From: JAJDNW01 sp039714495
GTDB lineage: Bacteria > Desulfobacterota > Desulfobacteria > Desulfobacterales > B30-G6
Direction of reading: 5' to 3'
DNA length: 16,773 bases
Assembly: GCA_039714495.1 (NCBI GenBank)
Contig: JBDLJD010000095.1
Span: 1-16,773, forward strand
In this document: positions 5,875 through 12,299 of the stretch, in pieces
Numbering within the stretch: position 1 is the first letter of the stretch
Layout of the letters: the number at the start of each line of letters is the position of its first letter
The notes under the pieces: model-generated
What the model saw: the letters and a program-made list of their open reading frames with translations, nothing else
The model's database searches: none
What the model was told of the DNA's origin: nothing
Program-made: the position numbers and the translations under genes

Positions 5875-6231
5875 ATGTCAAAATTCGTATTTGTTCTAAC
5901 ACGCGGCCTGGAAGACCCTACACGGGTTACCCGGACCTTCCAGCTGGCCAAGGCAGCGCATGAAAATCACCATGAAGTCAGTCTGTTTCTTACCGATGAT
6001 GGGGTGGTTCTGGCAAAAGAGGACATGGCCGACAACGTCGTGGCCCCGACGGGTGATGAAGCGGGATCACACCTTTACTACCTGGTGGAGAACAAGGTGC
6101 CCATCTATGTCTGAATTCCCTGTGCCGAGGCTCGCCAGGTTGGCGAGCAGGATATTGTCGGTTCCGCGGCGTTGGCAGGGGCGCCCAAGCTGTTCGAGAT
6201 TTCAGAAGGGGCAACTGTATTAACTTTTTAA
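5875..6231 (+). CDS. DsrE-family selenoprotein (in-frame TGA read as Sec80)
   Basis: A 118-residue DsrE/F-type sulfur-relay protein if the TGA at 6112-6114 is read as selenocysteine. The N-terminal part has the DsrE fold pattern: strand KFVFVLTRG, helix to residue 30, strand VSLFLTDDGVVLA (35-47), strand VPIYV (75-79). After Sec80 the same frame continues with I-P-C83-A-E-A-R, then a helix, the usual ALAGAPKLFE (99-108) and a final strand TVLTF, ending at TAA. Standard translation would stop at residue 79 and lose the catalytic C-terminal third. The UxxC pair equals the CxxC of Cys homologues. A SECIS-like hairpin follows the TGA. The ATG at 5875 has GGAG close upstream (AAAGGAGATGCCCAC); the open frame back to 5779 has no such site and would run through the FNR box. 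Role inferred: persulfide or disulfide relay in the cytoplasm. Confidence 0.88.
6130..6148 (+). promoter_or_regulatory. Bacterial SECIS-like hairpin
   Basis: GCTCGCC (6130-6136) pairs perfectly with GGCGAGC (6142-6148) around the loop AGGTT. The loop begins 22 nt after the TGA, within the window known for bacterial SECIS elements, and has G at its second and third positions. The loop resembles the AGGUCU loop that SelB reads in E. coli formate dehydrogenase mRNA. It lies inside the coding region, as in all bacterial cases. Confidence 0.8.
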
Positions 6232-6330
6232 TCCTGGTTTTCTCCGACGCGTGCAACGTTCAGGTAATAGAGTGAATAGTACAAGGTGTAGGATGGTCAG
6301 CAAAACGTTTGATGCGTTGAAAGGATAAAA

Positions 6331-6747
6331 ATGAAAGAAAAAAGCTATGTTGTTGTGGTGCAGTGCGATATTGTCATGGAACGGTGCTCCGGCTTTCTGT
6401 GTGAGCACGCCTTTAACACGCGAACCGGCGGATTCGAGGCCTATGCTTCAGAAAAACAATACCGGACCATTTACATGACCTGCGGCGGGTGCTGCGGGCG
6501 GGCCGTACACCGCAAACTCAGCGACCTTATCCGGATGCTCAAGAAGGTGGAAGAGGTTAAAAAGGACCAGATCGTCGTTCACCTGGCATCGTGCATCACC
6601 CGGGACAATTACCATGCATCGCCTTGCCCCCACCTGGACTACCTGAAAGGGCTGATCGAGGATAAATTGTCCCTGGATCTCAAGGAAGACACCTATATCA
6701 GTAAAAAATCGACCAAGCTGCGCGAAAAGGGCACCTACAAAAAATAG
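6331..6747 (+). CDS. CGGC-domain cysteine-rich protein
   Basis: A 138-residue protein of the CGGC family, named for its C-G-G-C motif and thought to bind metal; its function is not established. The motif is at C51-G-G-C54-C55 after the strand RTIYMT. Other conserved cysteines are C12 (VVVQCD), C19 and C24, C88 in HLASCI, and C99 in SPCPHLDYL, giving a probable metal or redox cluster. The C-terminus is basic. AAGGA lies shortly before the ATG. It starts 99 bp after the selenoprotein stop with no terminator between, so the two may share a transcript and the FNR-type control; that is inference. Its stop codon lies inside the terminator palindrome. Confidence 0.85.
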   Translation: MKEKSYVVVVQCDIVMERCSGFLCEHAFNTRTGGFEAYASEKQYRTIYMTCGGCCGRAVHRKLSDLIRMLKKVEEVKKDQIVVHLASCITRDNYHASPCPHLDYLKGLIEDKLSLDLKEDTYISKKSTKLREKGTYKK

Positions 6748-6780
6748 ACAAAGGCGGGCATGCCCGCCTTTGTCTATTTT
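6741..6780. terminator. Perfect 40-bp palindrome, bidirectional terminator
   Basis: Each 20-nt arm is the exact reverse complement of the other, centred at 6760/6761 (core GGCGGGCATGCCCGCC). Both ends carry A/T runs, so transcripts from either side form a GC-rich hairpin followed by U residues. It spans the CGGC stop (6745-6747) and ends one base before the era stop at 6781, serving both convergent genes. Confidence 0.88.
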
Positions 6781-7674
6781 CTAATAGCCGAAGCGTCGTA
6801 ACGCCTTAGTGTCCCTGCTCCAGTTTTTCTGGACCCTTACAAAGAGTTTCAAGAACACCTTGGCGCCCACCATGCGTTGGATCTCCTTGCGGGCGTCTTC
6901 GCCGATCTGTTTGAGTTTACTGCCCTTTTTGCCAATGAGAATTCCTTTTTGGGAATCGCGTTCCACGTGAATAGTGGCATCGATGGCAATCAAGGCCCCC
7001 CCTTTTTTTTCGACAAAACGATCAACGGTGACGGCCACTGCGTAAGGAATTTCCTGCCCGGTCAGTCGGAATGCTTTTTCCCTTATCATTTCAGCCGCGA
7101 TAAAGCGTTCCGGCATGTCGGTCAGTGCGTCCTCGGGAAACAGGGGCGGCCCCGCGGGCAGGGCTTCCTCCATAGTTGTCACCAGCGCGTCCACCTGGGT
7201 TCCGTGCTTGGCGGAGATGGGGATAACCGCTTCAAAGGGATGGGTGTGGTGCCACATATCAATCTGTGACAGCAGGGCAGGCTTTTTTACCAGGTCGATT
7301 TTGTTGAGTGCCAGCACAGCTTTGGTCTTTGTATTGCCGAGGGCTTTGATCAGCATTTTTTCCGATTCAGGGTCCGATGCCGACGCATCCGCAACCAGCA
7401 GGATTTGGTCCACGTCTGCAAGCGTTCCCAGGGCCACATCGACAATGCGGACATTCAACGGTTGGCTGGATTTATGTACACCCGGCGTGTCTACAAAAAC
7501 CAGCTGGGCGGATTCGCGGTGCAGGATGCCGAGAATGCGGTTGCGGGTGGTCTGCGGCTTTTTGGATGTAATGGATATTTTGTGGCCCAGGAGCCGGTTG
7601 AGCAGAGTGGATTTGCCCACATTGGGCGCCCCTAGTATGGCCACGAATCCTGATTTGAAATGTTCTTCATGCAT
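6781..7674 (-). CDS. era: GTPase Era
   Basis: An essential GTPase that binds the 3' end of 16S rRNA during 30S subunit maturation. The G1 loop is GAPNVGKST (15-23), the G2 threonine lies in KKPQTTRNR (38-46), G3 is DTPG (62-65), G4 is NKID (124-127), and G5 is SAK (154-156). The C-terminal KH domain has the RNA-binding GKKG loop at 248-251 in ILIGKKGSKLKQIG. The length of 297 is standard. The start is inside the end of engB (8-bp overlap), with AGGAAG about 6 nt upstream. It is the last gene of the his-GTPase operon and ends at the bidirectional terminator. Confidence 0.97.
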   Translation of the reverse strand: MHEEHFKSGFVAILGAPNVGKSTLLNRLLGHKISITSKKPQTTRNRILGILHRESAQLVFVDTPGVHKSSQPLNVRIVDVALGTLADVDQILLVADASASDPESEKMLIKALGNTKTKAVLALNKIDLVKKPALLSQIDMWHHTHPFEAVIPISAKHGTQVDALVTTMEEALPAGPPLFPEDALTDMPERFIAAEMIREKAFRLTGQEIPYAVAVTVDRFVEKKGGALIAIDATIHVERDSQKGILIGKKGSKLKQIGEDARKEIQRMVGAKVFLKLFVRVQKNWSRDTKALRRFGY

Positions 7675-8296
7675 GGGTGTCTTCCTGGGCAGCTTTTTTA
7701 ATCGCCCGCCATATTTGGGTTTTTCCTTTTCTGGTTTTCACCGAAAAAAGGAGCAGCTCTTCCTTGTCTCTGCCCACGGCAGCAGCGATCAACGCCTGCT
7801 GTTTTTTTTGACGGGTTTTGGACAGCTTGTCGGTTTTGGTAAGGACCATGAGGCAGGCAAGTCCTTCCCGTGCCAGCCAGTCTATGAAGTTGAGCTCCTC
7901 GTTTCCCGGGGAGCGGCGGATATCCATGATCAGGAGAACCGCCTTCAACGATTTCCGTGAAGAGAGGTAGGTCTCGATCATGGGGCCCCATTTCTTTTTA
8001 ACGGCAGCGGGCACCTTGGCATATCCGTATCCCGGCAGGTCCACGAAGGACAGCATCCCGTTAATTAAGAAGAAATTGATCAGCTGTGTCCGGCCCGGCG
8101 TCCGACTGGTTTTTACCAGGCGGCGACGATTGACCAAGGTGTTGATCAATGACGATTTGCCGACATTCGACCTCCCGGCAAAGGCGATTTCAGGAAAATC
8201 CGGCAGCGGGTACTGGGAGGGTTTTACCGCACTTGTGATGAATTCGGCCGATGTGACGATGAAGGGCTTTATGTCTTCGGCTCGCCTGGCAACCAT
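7667..8296 (-). CDS. engB: Ribosome biogenesis GTP-binding protein EngB (YsxC/YihA)
   Basis: A TrmE-Era-EngA-EngB family GTPase needed for late 50S subunit assembly. The order is G1 GRSNVGKSS (41-49), T68 region SRTPGRTQ (64-71) for G2, G3 DLPGYGYA (86-93), G4 TKTD (153-156), and G5 SVKTRKG (185-191). The length of 209 is normal. The ATG follows the hisG stop with no gap, and AAGGTGG in the hisG tail can serve as its ribosome site. It overlaps era by 8 bp, so expression is tied to both neighbours. Confidence 0.96.
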   Translation of the reverse strand: MVARRAEDIKPFIVTSAEFITSAVKPSQYPLPDFPEIAFAGRSNVGKSSLINTLVNRRRLVKTSRTPGRTQLINFFLINGMLSFVDLPGYGYAKVPAAVKKKWGPMIETYLSSRKSLKAVLLIMDIRRSPGNEELNFIDWLAREGLACLMVLTKTDKLSKTRQKKQQALIAAAVGRDKEELLLFSVKTRKGKTQIWRAIKKAAQEDTHA

Positions 8297-9172
8297 TTAC
8301 ACCACCTTGTTCAAAGGGTATTCGATAATGCCTTCGGCTCCGGCCTTCAAAAGGTCTGGAATCAGGTCCCGGACAACGGTGGTGCCGACCACCGTTTCTA
8401 CGGAAAACCAGGTAGAGTGGTACAGGGAGGCGACCGTGGGGGCGTTCAGGCTGGGCAGCAGGCCAACGATCTTTTCCAGGCAAGCTTCCGGGACATTCAT
8501 TTTCAGACCCACCAGTTTTTCTCCCAAAAGGGCGCCTTTGAGGAGCAAGGCTATCTGCTCGATCTTGGTTCTTTTGTCGGGATCTTTCCAGGCGGTGTGA
8601 TTGGCGATAAGCTGGGTATTGGTCTGCATGAGGTCGTGGATGATGCGCAGTCCGTGGGCTTTGATGGTGCTGCCCGTCTCGGTTACCTCCACGATGGCAT
8701 CGGCCAGGCCGGATACGACTTTTGCTTCGGTGGCTCCCCAGGAAAACTCGACTTCGACATCGATGCCTTTGTCTTCAAAGTAGCGGCGGGTATAACCTAC
8801 CAGCTCCGTGGCGATTTTTTTGCCGTTCAGATCTTCAAGGGTTTTTATGCCGGATTGGTAGGGTACGGCCAGCACCCACCGCGCATGCCGTGAACTCACT
8901 TTTGAGTAGACCAGGTCGGTGACCACGTGGATATCGGATCTGTTTTCAGCAATCCAGTCCTTGCCGGTCAGACCGGCCTCCAGGGTCCCGTTTTCCACAT
9001 AGCGGGACATTTCCTGGGCCCGGCAAATGGCACAGGAGATAGTGTCATCGTCAATTTCAGGGAAATAGCTCCGGCCGTTCACATCTATTTTCCAGCCCGA
9101 TCGCTTGAACAGGGCAATGGTTGCACTCTGCAGGCTGCCCTTGGGCACGCCCAGCTTTAAGGGTGTATTCAT
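8297..9172 (-). CDS. hisG: ATP phosphoribosyltransferase, long form (HisG)
   Basis: First step of histidine synthesis: ATP plus PRPP gives phosphoribosyl-ATP. The protein is 291 residues, the long (HisG_L) form, with two periplasmic-binding-like lobes and an additional ACT-like regulatory domain (about 215-291) that allows histidine feedback without HisZ. Seen motifs are LGVPKGSLQ (7-15), GLTGKDWI (67-74), and the PRPP loop VEVTETGSTIKAHGL (161-175). A strong AAGGAGG (complement of 9183-9189) precedes the ATG, which overlaps the hisI stop (ATGA, 9169-9172). No hisZ lies nearby, consistent with the long form. Confidence 0.96.
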   Translation of the reverse strand: MNTPLKLGVPKGSLQSATIALFKRSGWKIDVNGRSYFPEIDDDTISCAICRAQEMSRYVENGTLEAGLTGKDWIAENRSDIHVVTDLVYSKVSSRHARWVLAVPYQSGIKTLEDLNGKKIATELVGYTRRYFEDKGIDVEVEFSWGATEAKVVSGLADAIVEVTETGSTIKAHGLRIIHDLMQTNTQLIANHTAWKDPDKRTKIEQIALLLKGALLGEKLVGLKMNVPEACLEKIVGLLPSLNAPTVASLYHSTWFSVETVVGTTVVRDLIPDLLKAGAEGIIEYPLNKVV

Positions 9173-9546
9173 TTTTTGTAAACCTCCTTGGGATCAAATA
9201 CGGGCCGGCCGATAATTTCGATAGAACCGTTTTCCACTTGTTTGAAAAAACAGCTTTTATGACCGGTATGGCAGGCGGCTCCGCCCACCTGTTCGACTTT
9301 CAACAGGATGGCATCGCTGTCACAATCGATACGAATTTCCTTGACCATCTGGACATTGCCGGATGTCAGGCCTTTTACCCAGAGTTCCTGTCGGCTGCGG
9401 CTGAAATAGGTGGCTTTGTTGGTTGCAAGGGTGGCCTCCCAGGCCTCCTGGTTCATGTAAGCCAGCATCAGAACGTCGCCTGTTTCAGCTTCCTGGGCAA
9501 TGGCGGGGAGCAACCCGCCGGTTTTTGAAAAATCAAGGTCGATCAT
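9169..9546 (-). CDS. hisI: Phosphoribosyl-AMP cyclohydrolase (HisI)
   Basis: Opens the adenine ring of phosphoribosyl-AMP in the third step of histidine synthesis. It is a 125-residue single-function enzyme without the HisE pyrophosphohydrolase domain found fused in enterobacteria. Visible motifs are VLMLAYMN (25-32), SRSRQELWVKG (49-59), the metal site D74-C75-D76-S-D78, and the zinc cysteines C92 (ACHTG) and C99 (KSCFF). It leads the operon hisI-hisG-engB-era, with an AGGTGAG site just upstream of the ATG, and a plausible promoter about 135 bp upstream. Confidence 0.96.
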   Translation of the reverse strand: MIDLDFSKTGGLLPAIAQEAETGDVLMLAYMNQEAWEATLATNKATYFSRSRQELWVKGLTSGNVQMVKEIRIDCDSDAILLKVEQVGGAACHTGHKSCFFKQVENGSIEIIGRPVFDPKEVYKK

Positions 9547-9681
9547 AATATCTCACCTGTATTTATAAATTTTCAGTTATTGATATACAATGCATATATG
9601 AAAAATGTGGTATCGTATATACTTCATGTTCATTATTCGTATCTATGCATGAAAATTTATCAAATCTCATACAAAAATCAG

Positions 9682-9710
9682 GTAATAACCACGGTGTCTT
9701 ACCAAGTCAA
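9682..9710 (-). promoter_or_regulatory. Predicted sigma70-type promoter of hisI-hisG-engB-era
   Basis: On the minus strand TTGACT (9710-9705) and TATTAC (9687-9682) are separated by exactly 17 nt. The leader to the hisI ATG would be about 130 nt, and no histidine attenuator peptide or terminator/antiterminator pair is evident in it. The match is by eye. Confidence 0.4.
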
Positions 9711-9724
9711 TTTATTTTTTTGGC

Positions 9725-9753
9725 TTGTCTAAAACAGTTTGGTATTGTAGAAA
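9725..9753 (+). promoter_or_regulatory. Predicted sigma70-type promoter of the PBP1A gene
   Basis: TTGTCT (9725-9730) and TAGAAA (9748-9753) with a 17-nt spacer, four of six matches each, placing a start about 43 nt before the ATG at 9803. It is divergent from the his promoter in the same 256-bp gap. Confidence 0.3.
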
Positions 9754-9802
9754 TGTCATTTGCGAAATTTGAAACGCTCAACTTAGGCAAGACTTAGGAA
9801 CC

Positions 9803-12205
9803 ATGTCCAAGCAACCATCTGAAAAAGCCGATCGCAAGGGCTCCGGAAAAAAGCCGAGAAGCCTTTTGTTCAAAATATTCCGCTGGCTCACGATTCTGTT
9901 TCTACTGATGCTTTTAGCCGTGGCCGGCACGGGTTACGCCATCTACCGCTACATGGGCGATGACCTTCCCAAGATCGAAACCCTGGCCGAGTACCGCCCG
10001 CCGGTCATCACGGCAGTCTATTCGGATGACAACCGTAAAATAGGGGAGTTTTACAAGGAACGCAGGATTGTCGTGCCCCTGTCCGATATTCAGCGCCCCC
10101 TGATGGAGGCCTTTATTGCCGCCGAGGATGCACGTTTTTACAAACACAAAGGCATCGATTTAACCAGCATTGTCAGGGCGTTTTTCAAAAACCTGGAAGC
10201 AGGGGCCATTGTCCAGGGCGGCAGCACCATCACCCAGCAGGTGACCAAATCGTTCCTGTTGACGCCTGAAAGGAGCTACCGGCGTAAAATCAAAGAGGCG
10301 ATTCTGGCCTACCGCATCGACAAAACCTTTGCCAAGGCTGAAATCCTCTATCTGTATTTGAATCAGATCTACCTCGGGCACGGGGCTTACGGGGTGGAGG
10401 CGGCCGCGGAAAACTACTTCGGGAAATCCTCCAGGGATCTCAACCTGGCCGAATGTGCAATTCTGGCCGGCCTGCCGCAGGCTCCCAGCCGCTACTCTCC
10501 GTTCCATTACCCGGAGAGGGCCAAGCAGCGGCAGATATACGTGTTGAATCGAATGGTTGCCGAAGGATTCATTACCAACGTGCAGGCGACCGAAGCCATC
10601 AACACCGAACTGGACATCAAGCCCAGGCGCAACTGGTATATAGAAAAGGTGCCCATCTACACCGAGCACGTCCGCCGGTATATCGAAAATAAATATGGTC
10701 CGGAGATGCTGTATAAGGAGGGGCTCCAGGTTTACACAGCCGTAAATATCGAAATGCAGAAGGTCGCACGGGTCGAGGTGGAAAAGGGCTTGCATGACCT
10801 GGATCAGCGCCAGGGATATCGAGGCGCCCTCAACCGTTTGAAAAAAGAGGAAATAGAAGACTTTTCCAAGGAAATTGAAGAAGAGGCCCAGGAACAACCG
10901 CTGGAAGCGGAAACTGTTTCCGAAGGGGTCGTCATTAAAGTGAGTGATAAAAAGGGCGAGGTCCTGGTGCGCGTGGGCAAAGAGCAGGGGGTGATAAAAC
11001 TCGATACCATGCGCTGGGCCCGCAAACCCAACCCGGAGGTTGCCTTTTACAGCGTCAAGGTGAAGCGTCCGGGCCAGGTGTTGAAAACCGGCGATGTGAT
11101 TCAAGTCAAGGCGGTTGCCAAAAACGAGGAAACCGGTTTGTGGGATTTTTTGCTGGAACAGAAACCCATTGCCGAGGGGGCGCTCCTCTGTATTGCAGGG
11201 GAAACCGGGCATGTAAAGGTCATGGTCGGGGGGCGGGATTTCATGGAAAGCCAGTTCAACCGGGCCGTACAGTCCCGGCGGCAGCCCGGGTCGGCCTTTA
11301 AACCCGTCATATATGCCGCAGCCCTGGACAAAGGCTACACAGCAGCGACAATGATCATCGACTCGCCCATCGTATTCAAGGACGAGCAGATGGATTTTAC
11401 CTGGAAGCCAAAGAATTACGGCAAGAAGTTTTACGGCCCCACCCTCCTGCGGCAAGCGCTCGCCAAATCCAGGAACGTTATCACCATCAAGATTCTGCAG
11501 GATATCGGTGTGGATTACTGCATCGAATATGCCCGCCGCCTGGGCATTACCTCCCATATAAATCAAGATCTTTCCATCGGCCTGGGGTCCTCGGGGGTAT
11601 CGCTGCTTGAAATGGTCAATGCCTATTCCGTGTTCGCCAACAACGGGTACCTGGTGCAGCCGGTATTTATTACGAAAATTGTGGACCGCGACGGCAACGT
11701 ACTGGAGGAGGCCGCCACGGTACGGGAAAGGGTCCTGGACAAAAGTACGGCCTACATTATGACCAATCTCCTCGAAGGGGTCGTTCAGAACGGTACGGGA
11801 CGCCGGGTCAAGGCGCTCAAGCGGCCTGTGGCCGGCAAAACAGGCACTTCCAACGATTTGTACGACGCCTGGTTCATAGGATACACCCCTCGTTTCATTA
11901 CCGGCGTCTGGGTCGGATTTGACGACGAGGCCTCTTTAGGAAGGGCCGAACAGGGCGCCAGGACGGCCAGCCCCATATGGCTCGGCTTCATGAAAAACAT
12001 CCTGAAGGACAGGCCGGTTAAGGTGTTCAAGGTGCCTGAAGGGGTCGTGTTTGCAAAGATAGATGCCGAGACCGGTCTTTTGCCCATCCCCGAATCCAAC
12101 GATACGATATTCGAGTGTTTCAAAGAGGGTACCGCACCCACCGAGTACACCAAGAGGCCCGATAGGGTCACGGAAGCATCGGATTTCTACAAGCTGGACA
12201 TGTAA
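9803..12205 (+). CDS. Penicillin-binding protein 1A (bifunctional class A PBP)
   Basis: Polymerises glycan strands and cross-links peptides in the periplasm, anchored by one N-terminal helix (about 22-48) after a basic cytoplasmic tail. The GT51 transglycosylase domain (about 70-245) has catalytic E108 in AAEDARFYKHKGID and the GGSTITQQ motif. The transpeptidase domain (about 460-740) has S497-A-F-K500, S556-R-N558 and K679-T-G681. Between them lies an OB-like region (about 310-450), which includes an acidic Lys/Glu-rich helix at about 345-370. At 800 residues it matches Gram-negative PBP1A. TAGGAA ends 2 nt before the ATG, rather close. It is a single-gene unit; no terminator is evident in the 94-bp gap before the kinase gene. 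Confidence 0.95.
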   Translation: MSKQPSEKADRKGSGKKPRSLLFKIFRWLTILFLLMLLAVAGTGYAIYRYMGDDLPKIETLAEYRPPVITAVYSDDNRKIGEFYKERRIVVPLSDIQRPLMEAFIAAEDARFYKHKGIDLTSIVRAFFKNLEAGAIVQGGSTITQQVTKSFLLTPERSYRRKIKEAILAYRIDKTFAKAEILYLYLNQIYLGHGAYGVEAAAENYFGKSSRDLNLAECAILAGLPQAPSRYSPFHYPERAKQRQIYVLNRMVAEGFITNVQATEAINTELDIKPRRNWYIEKVPIYTEHVRRYIENKYGPEMLYKEGLQVYTAVNIEMQKVARVEVEKGLHDLDQRQGYRGALNRLKKEEIEDFSKEIEEEAQEQPLEAETVSEGVVIKVSDKKGEVLVRVGKEQGVIKLDTMRWARKPNPEVAFYSVKVKRPGQVLKTGDVIQVKAVAKNEETGLWDFLLEQKPIAEGALLCIAGETGHVKVMVGGRDFMESQFNRAVQSRRQPGSAFKPVIYAAALDKGYTAATMIIDSPIVFKDEQMDFTWKPKNYGKKFYGPTLLRQALAKSRNVITIKILQDIGVDYCIEYARRLGITSHINQDLSIGLGSSGVSLLEMVNAYSVFANNGYLVQPVFITKIVDRDGNVLEEAATVRERVLDKSTAYIMTNLLEGVVQNGTGRRVKALKRPVAGKTGTSNDLYDAWFIGYTPRFITGVWVGFDDEASLGRAEQGARTASPIWLGFMKNILKDRPVKVFKVPEGVVFAKIDAETGLLPIPESNDTIFECFKEGTAPTEYTKRPDRVTEASDFYKLDM

Positions 12206-12299
12206 TAATAAATTTTCGGTTTAGGTCGGGTACCTTAAAAAGATAGATGGCGAACGAAATAATGCCGATTTCTAAAACGTAAAGGTACAAAAATTTATT

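Noticed and set aside
6112..6114. TGA in the DsrE gene as a simple nonsense mutation or sequencing error
   Set aside because: Possible, but the downstream frame is intact over 38 codons, UxxC is a normal Sec context, and a correctly spaced hairpin follows; Sec reading is the better explanation.
7115..7960. 281-codon plus-strand frame opposite era and engB
   Set aside because: Low-complexity Ser/Ala/Arg-rich translation typical of an antisense shadow; both GTPases are complete.
10160..11566. 468-codon open frame on the minus strand opposite the PBP1A gene
   Set aside because: It is an antisense echo of a complete, motif-rich PBP1A gene and has no recognisable domain or ribosome site.
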